DNA of 64,000 nt from Pseudomonas frederiksbergensis (GCF_900105495.1 NZ_FNTF01000002.1:3402501-3466500), one strand, 5' to 3'; numbered from the stretch's first letter, positions 53,653-63,467 are shown. Program-made: numbers and translations. Notes: generated by a model from the letters alone, not told the origin.

Positions 53653-54240
53653 TTACTTGCCGCTGACGATCTGTTTGACCAGCGTCTCGTGGCCAGCATT
53701 GTCACTGAGGCGGGAAATCACCTGAACGATCGCCATGCGCGTGTTGGAGGCGGCCATCAGCGTAGTGTCGAGGGTTTTGCCGCCGCCCTGGGTGGCGGTG
53801 CTGTCGATCTGTCGCAGTCCCAGGCCCGTGCCTTTCTGGGTCAGGCTCTTTTCGCTGAGCTTGGTGAAGTCCGGCAGCGCCGTGGCTTGTTGGGTGGCGA
53901 AGTCAGACGCCACGGAGTCGAGGAACTGACCGTCGTTGTCTTTGACGTTGAGGCCGCCGGGGATGGTGTTTTCAGCGGCGATCACGACAGTTTTAGTCGC
54001 CTGATTGGTGTACATGGTGCCCGTTGCCCCGCCGGTGCCGGTGGCCGCGTCGCCGGCAGGCAACGGGTTGGCGACGAAGCCTTTGGGCAGGGTGAACTTG
54101 AACTTGCCGCCGAGCATCGAGACTTTCTGTGCTGGCGCGGTATCGCTGGCAGTGGCCTTGGCGGCCTGCGCATTCAGCGCTCCCAGACTGGCAACCGCCG
54201 TCAACAACAGCACAACGGCTTTTTTACTCAACAATGACAT
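53653..54240 (-). CDS. Exported protein of unknown function
   Basis: 195 residues with a signal peptide ending NAQAA. The mature part begins with low-complexity Thr/Ala residues, then GGKFKFTLPKGFVANPLP and AATGTGGATGTMY, and is mostly beta. It resembles DUF1795-like inner-membrane-associated proteins of Pseudomonas, but the assignment is weak. It is monocistronic and convergent with the esterase gene, three bases apart. Confidence 0.7.
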   Translation of the reverse strand: MSLLSKKAVVLLLTAVASLGALNAQAAKATASDTAPAQKVSMLGGKFKFTLPKGFVANPLPAGDAATGTGGATGTMYTNQATKTVVIAAENTIPGGLNVKDNDGQFLDSVASDFATQQATALPDFTKLSEKSLTQKGTGLGLRQIDSTATQGGGKTLDTTLMAASNTRMAIVQVISRLSDNAGHETLVKQIVSGK

Positions 54241-54381
54241 TCAGAAACTCCAGGGATGGTCGCGCGTTCGGCGCAATCATCCCATGGAATCCACTTTCTG
54301 GCAGCCCTCAGCCCTGTAGCAGGGGGACAGCGGTGTTACGCCTGATTCTGCGGCTAGAGAGTTCTCTTTAAGACCATGGTG

Positions 54382-55179
54382 TTACGTGTTGGCCTTCTGC
54401 AAGTTTTTCGATACGGTCGAACTGTCTTTTGAACTCATTAGCAGTCTCTTCGTCACCAGCAACATCCCCAATGAAACCACCACTCCCATCGCGAATCCCC
54501 ACCAACCAAACTTCGGCAACGTCAGCGCCAACACCAGGCAAAACGCGGCGAACGAATACATCCCGGTTGCGGTGGCCCGCAACAATGCCGCGGTAAACGC
54601 GGGGCCGCGGGTTTGCTGGGAGAACACCGCCATCACGCTGCCCAGCACCGGGAACACTGCGAGCAGACCGCTCCAGCGTTCGCCGACGGTGCTGGCCAGC
54701 AACGTGACGGCGAGGGTGAGCAGGGCACCGGCAATCATGCGCAACAGCAATTTGTCGGACTTCGGCGCCGGGCCAGAAATGATCGGCTGTACCGAGGGAA
54801 ACAGATAGGGCGCCGCCAGCAGAGCGGTCGCGGCGGCGATCACCGAGAACACCAGGGACGGCGGAATCAACGACAGCACAACGGCCACCGTGGCCCAGAC
54901 TAACAGCGAAATCACCAGCGCCCACGGCCATTTCGCGCGTTGTGCAACCTGAGCGTAGGTCACGCAAAAGGCAATCATCGCGAACATCGCCGACAGCGCT
55001 GCCGTCGCCGATTGAGCGGCGAACACCTGGCCCTGCTCGATGGCGAGAAAGAACAGAATCGGCCCGACCACCACCGGCAACCCCGACAACCAACCGGCGA
55101 CACTCGGTCCCCAGCGTTTACCGGCCAGGGAAATCAGCAAGAGAAACCCTGGGATGACCAGCAGTTTGAGTAGCAGCAC
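54382..55179 (-). CDS. Multi-pass membrane protein of unknown function
   Basis: 265 residues with about eight membrane helices and short polar loops; the C-terminus SSKDSSTVSKNLQKANT is cytoplasmic. I do not recognise the family with confidence. It looks like a conserved integral membrane protein common in Pseudomonas. Nothing in the neighbouring genes suggests a substrate. Confidence 0.72.
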   Translation of the reverse strand: MLLLKLLVIPGFLLLISLAGKRWGPSVAGWLSGLPVVVGPILFFLAIEQGQVFAAQSATAALSAMFAMIAFCVTYAQVAQRAKWPWALVISLLVWATVAVVLSLIPPSLVFSVIAAATALLAAPYLFPSVQPIISGPAPKSDKLLLRMIAGALLTLAVTLLASTVGERWSGLLAVFPVLGSVMAVFSQQTRGPAFTAALLRATATGMYSFAAFCLVLALTLPKFGWWGFAMGVVVSLGMLLVTKRLLMSSKDSSTVSKNLQKANT

Positions 55180-55283
55180 GCACGTACCTCCGACCTGAGT
55201 GAGGCGGCAACGTTAGCATTGCGTGGGAGCGATTGCTCTATAGATGTCGTGATTTTGTATACAAATATCAGGGCTTCAATGCT

Positions 55284-55395
55284 TGATCGTTCCCACGCGC
55301 CGCGTGGGAATGCCTCAATGGACGCCCCGCGTCCGCTTCGGCAGGGACGCGGAGCGTCCCGGGCTGCATTCCCACGCAGAGCGTGGGAACGATCA
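55284..55395. repeat. Family B inverted repeat, copy 3
   Basis: TGATCGTTCCCACGC opens and GCGTGGGAACGATCA closes the element. The final TCA is the stop codon of the minus-strand LysR gene. Confidence 0.92.
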
Positions 55396-56289
55396 GTCGT
55401 GCTTAAGCGCCTCAACGATAAAATCGATGAACACCCGGGTCTTGGCCGGCATTAACGTCCGGCTCGGGTAATACAGCGAAATCGGTCCCGCGTCGGCGTG
55501 CCAGTCGGGCAGCAGGCGCACCAGTTCGCCCCGCTGGATATTCGCCAGCACATCCGGCAACACCAGCAGTGTCACGCCCAGGCCGAGGATCGCCGCTTGG
55601 CGCATGGCGGCCGGGTCGTTGAGCACAATGTGTTCGTTGAGATTGGCCGGTGCTTCGTTGCCCGCGCCATCGTGCATCAGCCATTGGCGAATCCGTCCGG
55701 TGCGGGTGCCGCGCATCACAATGCCGGTGTGTCCGCACAGGTCTGCCGGACTCTCGGGCAGGCTGCGTCCTGCAAGGTAGGCGGGAGAGGCGACTGCCAC
55801 CACATGCGCCGCCGCCAACGTCCGCGACACCACCCCTGGCATTAACTCGAAACCGCCGCCAATGGCCGCGTCATACCCTTCGGCAATCAGATCCACAGGG
55901 CGGTTTTCGAAGTGCCATTCCGGGCGAATCAATGGGTAGCGCGCCAGGAACGCCGGCAGCAGCGGCAACACATGATCGATGCCAAAGGTCGGCGCCAGAC
56001 TGACCTTGAGCACGCCCGCCGGCTCGCCTTGGTCGCTGCTCACCGCGCTGATGGCGGTCTGTAACGCTTGCAGATTGCCGCCGATGCTCGTCAGAAAGCG
56101 TTCCCCGGCCTCGGTCAGCGACAACTTGCGGGTCGAACGCTGGAACAGCCGCACGCCGATGTTGCGTTCGAGCATCGCCACGTTGCGGCTGACAGCGGCA
56201 GGGGTCAGGGCGAGCACCCGTGCGGCGGCGGAAAAACTGCCGGTCTCGGCACTGCGGACGAAGGATTCGAGGTTGGCGAGGGTTTCCAT
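55393..56289 (-). CDS. LysR-family transcriptional regulator
   Basis: 298 residues of the AaeR/YafC-like branch. The helix-turn-helix is GSFSAAARVLALTPAAVSRN and the dimer helix LERNIGVRLFQRSTRKLSL; the effector domain has AAIGGGFELMPGVVSRTLA. ATG 56289 follows AGGTGAT six bases away; ATG 56295 is also in frame. It is divergent from the reductase gene 111 bases away and probably controls it. Its stop codon is supplied by the repeat end. Confidence 0.88.
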   Translation of the reverse strand: METLANLESFVRSAETGSFSAAARVLALTPAAVSRNVAMLERNIGVRLFQRSTRKLSLTEAGERFLTSIGGNLQALQTAISAVSSDQGEPAGVLKVSLAPTFGIDHVLPLLPAFLARYPLIRPEWHFENRPVDLIAEGYDAAIGGGFELMPGVVSRTLAAAHVVAVASPAYLAGRSLPESPADLCGHTGIVMRGTRTGRIRQWLMHDGAGNEAPANLNEHIVLNDPAAMRQAAILGLGVTLLVLPDVLANIQRGELVRLLPDWHADAGPISLYYPSRTLMPAKTRVFIDFIVEALKHD

Positions 56290-56400
56290 GGACATCACCT
56301 GATAGTCATGCTTGAAGATCATTCAAGGCATTACCCGCTAATCAAGCGCTAATGGCAAGTGCAGTATTCACTCCAACGACAACCCACGGAGTGAACAACC

Positions 56401-57003
56401 ATGAGCACCATCGGAATCATCGGCGCCGGCGCAATCGGCGCAGCCTTTGCCAGAGCACTGTCGCGTCAAGGCATTGAAGTGGTAATCGCCAACAGCCGTG
56501 GGCCGCAAAGTCTGGCCTCGCTGGTGGCAGAACTCGGGCCAACGGCGCGTGCCGGAACCCGCGAGGAAGCCGCTGCGCAAGCCATCGTGCTGGTCGCGGT
56601 GAACTGGTCGAAGCTGCCGACCGCGCTCGCCGGCCTGCCGGATTTTGGCGGTCGGATTGTCATCGACGCCAACAACTCAATCGAGGCGCCATCGTTCAAA
56701 GCGGTGGATTTGCAGGGGCGGACGTCCAGCGAAGTGTTTGCCGAATGGGTGCCCGGTGCGCGGGTGGTGAAAGCGTTCAATCACCTTCAGGCGCATTTTC
56801 TGGAGAGTGATCCGACCGCGGAGGGCGGGCGCCGGGTGCTGTTTCTCTCGGGTGATGATGCCGATGCGAAAGCACAAGTGGCAGCGCTGATCGAACAGTT
56901 GGGCTTCTTCGGGATTGATCTTGGGGAATTGAGCGTCGGGGCGCGACTAGTGCAGTTTCCGGGCGGTCCTTTGCCTGCGCTGAACCTGGTGAAATTCGCC
57001 TGA
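56401..57003 (+). CDS. NADPH-dependent reductase (F420-dependent NADP-reductase-like)
   Basis: 200 residues. The Rossmann motif IGIIGAGAIGAAFA is followed by ANSRG, whose Arg suits NADPH. Family members of COG2085 reduce small carbonyl or flavin-like partners; here the partner is unknown. GGAGTGAAC stands before the ATG. It is divergent from the LysR gene and closed by a terminator. Confidence 0.88.
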   Translation: MSTIGIIGAGAIGAAFARALSRQGIEVVIANSRGPQSLASLVAELGPTARAGTREEAAAQAIVLVAVNWSKLPTALAGLPDFGGRIVIDANNSIEAPSFKAVDLQGRTSSEVFAEWVPGARVVKAFNHLQAHFLESDPTAEGGRRVLFLSGDDADAKAQVAALIEQLGFFGIDLGELSVGARLVQFPGGPLPALNLVKFA

Positions 57004-57018
57004 CGATAGACAAAAAGA

Positions 57019-57048
57019 ACCCGGTGCGACGTGAGTCGCGCCGGGTGT
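57019..57048 (+). terminator. Intrinsic terminator after the reductase gene
   Basis: ACCCGG.GCGAC pairs with GTCGC.CCGGGT with a short loop, followed by GTTTTGCC. It lies 15 bases after the stop. Confidence 0.75.
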
Positions 57049-57105
57049 TTTGCCAGACGGCGAACGGATATTCGTGGGTCCCCGCGCCATCTGTTGAACG
57101 CTGTT

Positions 57106-57217
57106 TGATCGTTCCCACGCTCTGCGTGGGAATGCAGCCCGTGACGCTCTGCGTCACTTCCAAAGCCGAACGCAGAGCGTCCGATGAGGCATTCCCACGC
57201 AGAGCGTGGGAACGATC
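57106..57217. repeat. Family B inverted repeat, copy 4
   Basis: TGATCGTTCCCACGC opens and GCGTGGGAACGATC closes the element. It fills the gap between convergent reductase and thiolase genes. Confidence 0.9.
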
Positions 57218-57236
57218 CTTGTGACCGAAAAAACGT

Positions 57237-58418
57237 TTACGCCCGTTCGATCGCCAGTGCCACGCCCTGACCACCACCGATGCACAGGGTGGCGAGGCCT
57301 TTCTTGGCGTCACGCTTGATCATTTCATGCAGCAGCGTCACCAGCACTCGGCAACCCGACGCACCGATCGGGTGGCCCAAGGCGATAGCGCCGCCGTTGA
57401 CGTTGACCTTGTTCAAGTCCCATTCCAGGTCCTTGGCCACCGCCAGAGATTGCGCAGCGAAGGCTTCGTTGGCTTCGATCAGGTCCAGTTGGTCGATGGA
57501 CCAGCCGGCCTTGTCCAGGCAGCGACGAGTCGCGCTGACCGGGCCGATGCCCATGATCGCCGGGTCTACACCCGCGTTGGCGTAAGCGGCGATTTTCGCC
57601 AGCACGGGCAGGCCGAGGGCTTTGGCCTTTTCCGCGCTCATCAGGATCACGGCGGCGGCACCGTCGTTCAGGGACGAGGCGTTACCGGCAGTCACCGAAC
57701 CGTCCTTCTTGAAGGCCGGTTTCAGTTTGCCCAGGGAGTCGGCGGTGGTGCCGGCCCGTGGTTGTTCGTCAACCTGGAAGGCGACCGGATCGCCCTTGCG
57801 CTGAGGAATCAGGATCGGCGTGATCTCGTCGGCAAATCGCCCTGCTTCGATGGCGGCCGTGGCTTTCTGCTGCGAGGCCGCGGCGAAGGCATCTTGCTGT
57901 TCGCGGGTCAGGCTGTACTTGTCGGCGAGGTTCTCGGCGGTAATGCCCATGTGGTAATCGTTGAACGCATCCCACAGGCCGTCGCTGATCATGGTGTCGA
58001 CGATTTGCGCGTGACCCATGCGCAGGCCGGTGCGCGCACCGGGCATGACGTAATTGGACAGGCTCATGTTTTCCTGGCCGCCGGCAATGATCACGTCGGC
58101 ATCGCCGCAGCGAATTGCCTGAGTAGCCAGGTGCAATGCTTTGAGGCCCGAGCCGCAGACCTTGTTCAGAGTCATCGCCGGCACGGTAAACGGCAGGCCG
58201 GCCTTGATCGCGGACTGGCGCGCAGGGTTTTGTCCGGCGCCGGCGGTCAACACCTGGCCCATGATCACTTCATCGACTTCAGCAACGTCCAGGCCGGTTT
58301 GCGCCAGCAGCTGACGGATTACCGCAGCACCGAGATCAACCGCGGACACGTTGGCCAGGGCACCCTGGAAACTGCCGATGGCGGTACGGGTGGCGGCGAC
58401 AATGACGACTTCTTGCAT
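57237..58418 (-). CDS. atoB: Acetyl-CoA C-acetyltransferase (thiolase)
   Basis: 393 residues. The two cysteines and the histidine of biosynthetic/degradative thiolases are in place: Cys88 ([12 protein letters not shown]), His349 ([10 protein letters not shown]) and Cys379 (LCIGGGQG). It cleaves acetoacetyl-CoA to two acetyl-CoA, or the reverse. It is the last gene of a three-gene ketone-body-type operon behind the two CoA-transferase subunits. ATG 58418 starts the canonical MQEVVIV. Confidence 0.96.
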   Translation of the reverse strand: MQEVVIVAATRTAIGSFQGALANVSAVDLGAAVIRQLLAQTGLDVAEVDEVIMGQVLTAGAGQNPARQSAIKAGLPFTVPAMTLNKVCGSGLKALHLATQAIRCGDADVIIAGGQENMSLSNYVMPGARTGLRMGHAQIVDTMISDGLWDAFNDYHMGITAENLADKYSLTREQQDAFAAASQQKATAAIEAGRFADEITPILIPQRKGDPVAFQVDEQPRAGTTADSLGKLKPAFKKDGSVTAGNASSLNDGAAAVILMSAEKAKALGLPVLAKIAAYANAGVDPAIMGIGPVSATRRCLDKAGWSIDQLDLIEANEAFAAQSLAVAKDLEWDLNKVNVNGGAIALGHPIGASGCRVLVTLLHEMIKRDAKKGLATLCIGGGQGVALAIERA

Positions 58419-58429
58419 GGAATGATTCC

Positions 58430-59095
58430 TCACTGGGCAGCGAACTGCATTTCCGGAACGTGATCCGGCACGATCAGTTTACCGGCGGTCTTGGCGACAA
58501 TCTCCTCGACGCTGACGCCCGGCGCACGTTCCTTGAGAATGAACGCGCCGTTTTCGATTTCCAGGTAAGCCAGGTCGGTCAGCACACGCTTGATGCACCC
58601 GGCACCGGTCAGCGGCAGGCTGCATTTGGACAGCAGCTTGGACTCACCGTCCTTGGAGGCGTGGGTCATGATGACGATGATGTTGTCTGCGCCGGCCACC
58701 AGGTCCATGGCGCCGCCCATGCCCTTGACCAGTTTGCCGGGAATCATCCACGAGGCGATGTTGCCTTCCACGTCCACTTCGAACGCACCGAGTACAGTCA
58801 GGTCGACATGACCACCGCGGATCATCGCGAAGGACTCGGCGGAGGAAAAGATCGACGCACCGATACGCGCAGTCACCGTTTGTTTGCCGGCATTGATCAT
58901 GTCGGCATCGATGGTGTCTTCGGTTGGAAAGGGACCCATGCCCAGCAAGCCGTTTTCCGACTGCAGCATGACTTCCATGCCTTCGGGGATGTAGTTGGCG
59001 ACCAGGGTCGGAATGCCGATGCCCAGGTTCACGTAGAAGCCGTCCTGCATTTCGCGGGCGACGCGTTGAGCCATTTGTTCGCGGGAAAGTGCCAT
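58430..59095 (-). CDS. atoA: 3-oxoacid CoA-transferase subunit B
   Basis: 221 residues. The catalytic Glu47 lies in the motif [10 protein letters not shown]. Further marks are [22 protein letters not shown] and [12 protein letters not shown]. With subunit A it transfers CoA from succinyl-CoA or another acyl-CoA to acetoacetate. It lies 11 bases upstream of the thiolase gene. Confidence 0.95.
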   Translation of the reverse strand: MALSREQMAQRVAREMQDGFYVNLGIGIPTLVANYIPEGMEVMLQSENGLLGMGPFPTEDTIDADMINAGKQTVTARIGASIFSSAESFAMIRGGHVDLTVLGAFEVDVEGNIASWMIPGKLVKGMGGAMDLVAGADNIIVIMTHASKDGESKLLSKCSLPLTGAGCIKRVLTDLAYLEIENGAFILKERAPGVSVEEIVAKTAGKLIVPDHVPEMQFAAQ

Positions 59096-59131
59096 TGTTG
59101 TTATTCCTTCATTCGGTCCGGGGGCAGGGGA

Positions 59132-59830
59132 TCACTTACGCACGGTGCGCTGTTCGATGCGCTTCTCGAACGTGCCGCAAATGACCCGGTCGACGTAGAT
59201 GCCAGGGGTGTGGATCTGCGCCGGGTCCAGCTCGCCGGGTTCGACGATTTCTTCGACTTCGACCACAGTGATCTTGCCCGCGGTGGCGGCCAGCGGGTTG
59301 AAGTTCTGGGCGGTGTGGCGGTAGATGACGTTGCCGAAATGATCGGCTTTCCAGCCTTTGACGATGGCGAAGTCACCGGTGATGGATTCTTCCATCAGGT
59401 ACTTGCGGCCATGGAATTCGCGAACTTCCTTGCCGTCGGCTACCGGCGTGCCGACGCCGGTGGCGGTGAAGAACGCCGGGATGCCGGCACCGCCTGCGCG
59501 CATTTTTTCGGCGAGGGTGCCTTGGGGAGTCAGGACCACTTCGATAGCACCGCTGAGCAGTTGCTCCTCGAACATTTTGTTCTCGCCGACGTAGGACGCC
59601 ACCACCTTGCGGATCTGCCGGTCTTCCAGCAGCACGCCGAGGCCGAAACCGTCGACGCCGCAGTTGTTGGAAACCACGGTGAGGTCGCGTGTGCCTTTGC
59701 GCTTGATCTCGGCGATGAGGTTTTCCGGAATCCCGCACAGACCGAAGCCGCCAGCGATCACGGTCATGCCGTCTTCAAGACCTGCCAGAGCTTCCTCGTA
59801 GGAACTCACGCGTTTGTCGAAACCTGCCAT
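59132..59830 (-). CDS. atoD: 3-oxoacid CoA-transferase subunit A
   Basis: 232 residues. The N-terminal motif [18 protein letters not shown] and the later [19 protein letters not shown] are those of the alpha subunit. ATG 59830 is preceded by AGAGG; a GTG two codons earlier is in frame. It starts the operon, and subunit B follows after 36 bases. With the thiolase the operon turns acetoacetate into acetyl-CoA. The divergent LysR gene at 60042 is the likely regulator. Confidence 0.95.
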   Translation of the reverse strand: MAGFDKRVSSYEEALAGLEDGMTVIAGGFGLCGIPENLIAEIKRKGTRDLTVVSNNCGVDGFGLGVLLEDRQIRKVVASYVGENKMFEEQLLSGAIEVVLTPQGTLAEKMRAGGAGIPAFFTATGVGTPVADGKEVREFHGRKYLMEESITGDFAIVKGWKADHFGNVIYRHTAQNFNPLAATAGKITVVEVEEIVEPGELDPAQIHTPGIYVDRVICGTFEKRIEQRTVRK

Positions 59831-59956
59831 ATGCACCTCTTTTATTCTTTGTGGGCGGCTGGCTAGCCGTATTGGGGTAGGAGTGTCGCGCTGCAGAATT
59901 TATTTGTTAAGTTGATTTTTAAGGTTGATTGATAGATAAAACTCACCAATAACCCT

Positions 59957-59983
59957 TGTGGGAGCGAGCCTGCTCGCGATGGC
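59957..59983. repeat. Family C repeat, single arm
   Basis: TTGTGGGAGCGAGCCTGCTC and following GCGATGGC lie in the divergent promoter region between atoD and the LysR gene. No complementary arm is close by. Confidence 0.7.
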
Positions 59984-60041
59984 AATTTCAAGGAAGCCAT
60001 CGCGGGTAAACCGTGCTCCTGATTACTGGAGCAATTCGCAC

Positions 60042-60938
60042 ATGACAGTCAAGCAGATCCGCGCATTCCTGGCCGTGGCCCAGAGTCTGAGTTTTGCCGT
60101 GGCCTGCGAGCGATTGCACCTGTCGCAATCGGCATTAAGCCTGACCATCAAGGCGCTGGAGGAGGGGTTGGGCGGGCGCCTGTTCACCCGCACCACGCGC
60201 AATGTCGCGCTGACAGCAGAGGGGGAATCACTGGTGCCGCTGGCACGTCGGCTGATCGCTGACTGGGATAACGCCGAGGATGAGCTGCGGCAACGCTTCA
60301 CTCTCCAGCGTGGACGCGTGACGCTGGCGGCGATGCCCTCGTTTGCCGGCAACCTGCTGCCGCCGATCCTGAAAACCTTTCGGGCGCGCTACCCCAAGGT
60401 CAACGTCACGGTGAATGACGTGATCAACGAGCAGGTGCTGGAGATGGTGCGTGACCGGCAGGTTGAACTGGGAGTGGCGTTTGAACCGAATCAGAGTTCA
60501 TCGCTGGCATTCACGCCGTTATACATGGACCGTTTCGTGGCTGTGGTGCCGAAAGATTCTCCTTTTGCCGAACGACAAGACATCGATTGGCAGACCCTGC
60601 TCGAGGAACCGTTCATCACCTTGCAGCGACCGTCGACGGTGCGGGTGATGCTCGAAGAGCACTTGCAGGCACGCGGGATGAAATTGCCGGTGGAGTTTGA
60701 AAGTCATCAGTTGGCGACGGTGGGGCGGATGGTCGCCAGCGGGTTGGGGGTGAGTGCAGTGCCGGCGTTGTGTGTCGGGCAGATGCTGGAACTCGGAGCG
60801 CGGTGCATCACTTTGCGCGACCCGGTGGTGGAGCGGGCGATCGGGGTGCTGACCAAGCCAGGGGTGGAACTGTCGGCGGCGGCGCAGGCGTTGTTCGATA
60901 TCCTTAAAGCCGAAAACCTCGGCCAACGCCTCCATTGA
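60042..60938 (+). CDS. LysR-family regulator of the ato-type operon (inferred)
   Basis: 298 residues. Helix-turn-helix SFAVACERLHLSQSALSLTI, linker LGGRLFTRTTRNVALT, and effector domain with GRVTLAAMPSFAGNLLPP. ATG 60042 follows GGAG. The divergent arrangement with atoD-atoA-atoB suggests control of them, which is inference. The stop TGA is the first three bases of a family B repeat. Confidence 0.9.
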   Translation: MTVKQIRAFLAVAQSLSFAVACERLHLSQSALSLTIKALEEGLGGRLFTRTTRNVALTAEGESLVPLARRLIADWDNAEDELRQRFTLQRGRVTLAAMPSFAGNLLPPILKTFRARYPKVNVTVNDVINEQVLEMVRDRQVELGVAFEPNQSSSLAFTPLYMDRFVAVVPKDSPFAERQDIDWQTLLEEPFITLQRPSTVRVMLEEHLQARGMKLPVEFESHQLATVGRMVASGLGVSAVPALCVGQMLELGARCITLRDPVVERAIGVLTKPGVELSAAAQALFDILKAENLGQRLH

Positions 60939-61048
60939 TCGTTCCCACGCTCCGCGTGGGAACGCAGCCCGGGACGCTCTGCGTCCCATCCAAAGCCGAA
61001 CGCGGAGCGTCCGTTGAGGCATTCCCACGCGGAGCGTGGGAACGATCA
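60936..61048. repeat. Family B inverted repeat, copy 5
   Basis: TGATCGTTCCCACGC opens and GCGTGGGAACGATCA closes the element. Both end triplets serve as stop codons: TGA 60936-60938 for the LysR gene and the complement of 61046-61048 for the sirtuin gene. Confidence 0.93.
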
Positions 61049-61888
61049 TTGGGACAGGTGTTGTGTCAGGAGGGGGAGTAGCTGCTCGCACGACGCCTCT
61101 ATTTTCAAATCAAGGAAGTCATCCGCCCGTGTCTTCCCCAAATTGATCGCCATTAACGGCTTGCCCTGATCCGCCACCGCCCGGCATAACCGAAACGCCG
61201 AATACGCCATCAACGAAGATCCGACCACCAGCAACCCCGCCGCCTTTTCGACCGCTGCCATCGCTTTGGCCGCTGTCACCTGCGCCACATTTTCGCCAAA
61301 AAACACCACGTCCGGCTTCATCCGCTCACCCGCGCAGTACGGGCACTGCGGCACCTGAAACCGCGCCTCAAACGCCGCATCCAGCAGCGTGTCGCCATCC
61401 GGGGCTTGCACCGCATCCACGCCGGCCAGATACGGATTCTGCGTTTCCATCAATTGCTGGATCGAATCCCGTTCGCTGCGTTTTCCGCAGTCCAGGCACA
61501 ACACTCGATGCAGGCTGCCGTGGAGTTCGATGACGTCATGGCTGCCGGCCTGGTCGTGCAGGGTGTCGACGTTTTGCGTGATCAGCCCGCTGATCTGCTG
61601 CGAGCGTTGCAAACTGGCCAAGGCCTCATGGGCCACGTTCGGCTGGGCCTGGCGCACTCGCGGCCAACCGAGCATCGCCCGCGCCCAATAGCGTCGCCGG
61701 GATTCGGGGGCGGATAGGAATTCCTGATACATCATCGGTTGCCGGCCACGCCGCACGCCCTGATTGTCGCGGTAGTCCGGAATGCCCGACGGAGTGCTGA
61801 TGCCGGCGCCGGTCAGGACCACAAACGGCTGGTCAGCCATTAACTGCTGAAGGCGATCGAGTTGTTCGCGGATGAGGCTGTCGAGCAT
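61046..61888 (-). CDS. NAD-dependent protein deacylase, SIR2 family
   Basis: 280 residues, sirtuin. NAD-site motifs TGAGIS (26-31) and PDYR (37-40), catalytic His123 (IELHGSLHRV), the four zinc cysteines 131, 134, 182 and 185, and VVFFGEN downstream are present. It removes acyl groups from lysine using NAD+. ATG 61888 is preceded by GGAG. The C-terminus is complete at the repeat boundary. Confidence 0.95.
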   Translation of the reverse strand: MLDSLIREQLDRLQQLMADQPFVVLTGAGISTPSGIPDYRDNQGVRRGRQPMMYQEFLSAPESRRRYWARAMLGWPRVRQAQPNVAHEALASLQRSQQISGLITQNVDTLHDQAGSHDVIELHGSLHRVLCLDCGKRSERDSIQQLMETQNPYLAGVDAVQAPDGDTLLDAAFEARFQVPQCPYCAGERMKPDVVFFGENVAQVTAAKAMAAVEKAAGLLVVGSSLMAYSAFRLCRAVADQGKPLMAINLGKTRADDFLDLKIEASCEQLLPLLTQHLSQ

Positions 61889-61908
61889 GTTCAACACTCC
61901 GGTGGACG

Positions 61909-62004
61909 TGTAGGAGCTGCCGCAGGCTGCGATCTTTTGATCTTCAGCGATTTGAGCATCGCCAAATCAAGATCAAAAGATCGCAGCCTGCGGCAGCTCC
62001 TACA
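61909..62004. repeat. Long hairpin repeat, family E copy 2
   Basis: TGTAGGAGCTGCCGCAGGCT at the left and its complement ending CTCCTACA at the right enclose AGATC-rich inner arms, forming one long stem-loop. It is related to 49669-49753 and lies between the sirtuin start and the methyltransferase stop. Confidence 0.85.
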
Positions 62005-62010
62005 GTAGAC

Positions 62011-62038
62011 CGTCAGCCGTCAGCCGTCAGCCGTCAGC
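62011..62038. repeat. Four exact tandem copies of CGTCAGC
   Basis: CGTCAGC is repeated four times without interruption just after the family E hairpin and 5 bases before the methyltransferase stop. A slippage-prone microsatellite with no known role. Confidence 0.85.
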
Positions 62039-62043
62039 GGTGT

Positions 62044-63090
62044 TTACTTGCGCGCCTCCAGAATCAGGTTGAACGGCGTTTCCGTGGCCCGCCGGAACGT
62101 CTTGAACCCGGCCTCGGTGAAAACCTTGCGCAGCCGCGCCTCGCCAGCCTGGGCGCCGAGCCCGAGGCCGACTTCCTGGGACAGCGAGTTCGGGGTGCAG
62201 ATAAAGGTCGAGGCAGCGTAGAACAAGCGGCCAACCGGGTTGGTGTTGTCGTCGAGCGAGTCGTTGGCGAACGGTTCTACCAGCAGCACCGTGCCGTCCG
62301 GTTTCAGTGCGTCATAAGCATGCCGCGCCGCGCCCACCGGGTCGCCCATGTCGTGCAGACAGTCGAAATAGCAAACCAGGTCATAGTCATCGCCGGGGAA
62401 GCTTTTTGCCGTGCCTTGGAAGAACCGCGCACGCCCGGCCACGCCACCTTCTTCGGCGCGCTGGGTGGCGACGGTGACGGAGGGTGCGTGGTAGTCGAAA
62501 CCGACGAATCGCGAATTCGGGAACGACTGGGCCATGATCACGGTGGATGCGCCGTGGCCGCAGCCGATGTCCGCCACTTTGGCGCCAGCCTCCAGTTTGC
62601 CGACCACGCCTTCGAGCGCCGGTAGCCATTCGGCGACCAAGTGCGCTTTATAACCTGGCCGGAAGAACCGCTCCGTGCCACTGAACATGCACGGATGGTG
62701 ATCGCCCCAGGCGAGGGCACCGTCGCCGCGCATGGCGTTGACCAGTTTGTCCTTGTCATGGAAAAACGATGCGACCACCCCGATGCCACCCGCGATATAG
62801 ACCGGTGAGTCTTCGATCGCCAATGCCAGGGCTTGCTCTTCGGGCAGGCGGAACTGGCCGTCGCGGTGTTCCATGTAACCGGAAGCGGCGTGGGCGCTGA
62901 GCCATTCGCGCAGCAGGCGGGTGTTGCAGCCGGTTTTGTCGGCGAGGATTTCAGGGGTGACTGGCTGGCTGTCGGCCATGGCCCGGTACAGTCCGAGCTC
63001 TTCACCGAGGATGACGTTGGCGAGCATCGCTGCGCCGCCCATGTCGTTCACCAGTTTGCCCATGAAATCATTGAGTCTGGCCTCGTCCAT
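62044..63090 (-). CDS. SAM-dependent methyltransferase with dimerisation-type N-terminus
   Basis: 348 residues. A winged-helix-like N-terminal part (GEELGLYRAMADSQPVTPEIL) precedes a methyltransferase domain with motif I VADIGCGHGASTVIM and LLVEPFANDSLDDN. The layout resembles the Rv2258c/RebM-like small-molecule group. ATG 63090 follows AAGGAGCACAT; a GTG one codon before it is possible. Substrate unknown. Confidence 0.86.
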   Translation of the reverse strand: MDEARLNDFMGKLVNDMGGAAMLANVILGEELGLYRAMADSQPVTPEILADKTGCNTRLLREWLSAHAASGYMEHRDGQFRLPEEQALALAIEDSPVYIAGGIGVVASFFHDKDKLVNAMRGDGALAWGDHHPCMFSGTERFFRPGYKAHLVAEWLPALEGVVGKLEAGAKVADIGCGHGASTVIMAQSFPNSRFVGFDYHAPSVTVATQRAEEGGVAGRARFFQGTAKSFPGDDYDLVCYFDCLHDMGDPVGAARHAYDALKPDGTVLLVEPFANDSLDDNTNPVGRLFYAASTFICTPNSLSQEVGLGLGAQAGEARLRKVFTEAGFKTFRRATETPFNLILEARK

Positions 63091-63467
63091 CACATGTGCT
63101 CCTTCAGCAGGATCACAGTCCAGAGGCCTTGTTTTTCGAGGCGTTCACCTCTGAACCGTGGTCGTGGGAATGAACAGGACGATAAGCACGTCCTGCGTGC
63201 AGTAAGTTTAGTCCGGGGGCCGTGGGCCGCCGTCTGGAGCGACGAAATCCCGGTGGCAGGAAGATCTGGTTTGACGCTGCCCCCTGTAGGAGCCCGGCTT
63301 GCCCGCGATGGCGGTGTTTACGAGTGGGTCGAGATGGCGCTGCAGCAGTCCGAGGCCGAACCGTTGCCGCTGAGCGATGCCCGGTTGTTGCTGGACCGAC
63401 CGTTGCAGGTTTCACCGCTGGCCTGGCCGTTGGCGTATGCCTGGTCTACGTTGTTCTTGAGTTAGCG
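63091..63467. other. Intergenic region with a family C-like repeat and a possible gene tail
   Basis: 377 bases without a supportable gene. A family C arm is near 63286-63310. A plus-strand frame ending with a stop at 63463-63465 looks like the tail of some protein but has no start here, so I leave it unassigned. Confidence 0.5.

Noticed and set aside
63310-63465. Plus-strand frame ending LAYAWSTLFLS before the kinase gene
   Set aside because: It looks like a protein tail but has no start in place and no family I can name. It may be a remnant.
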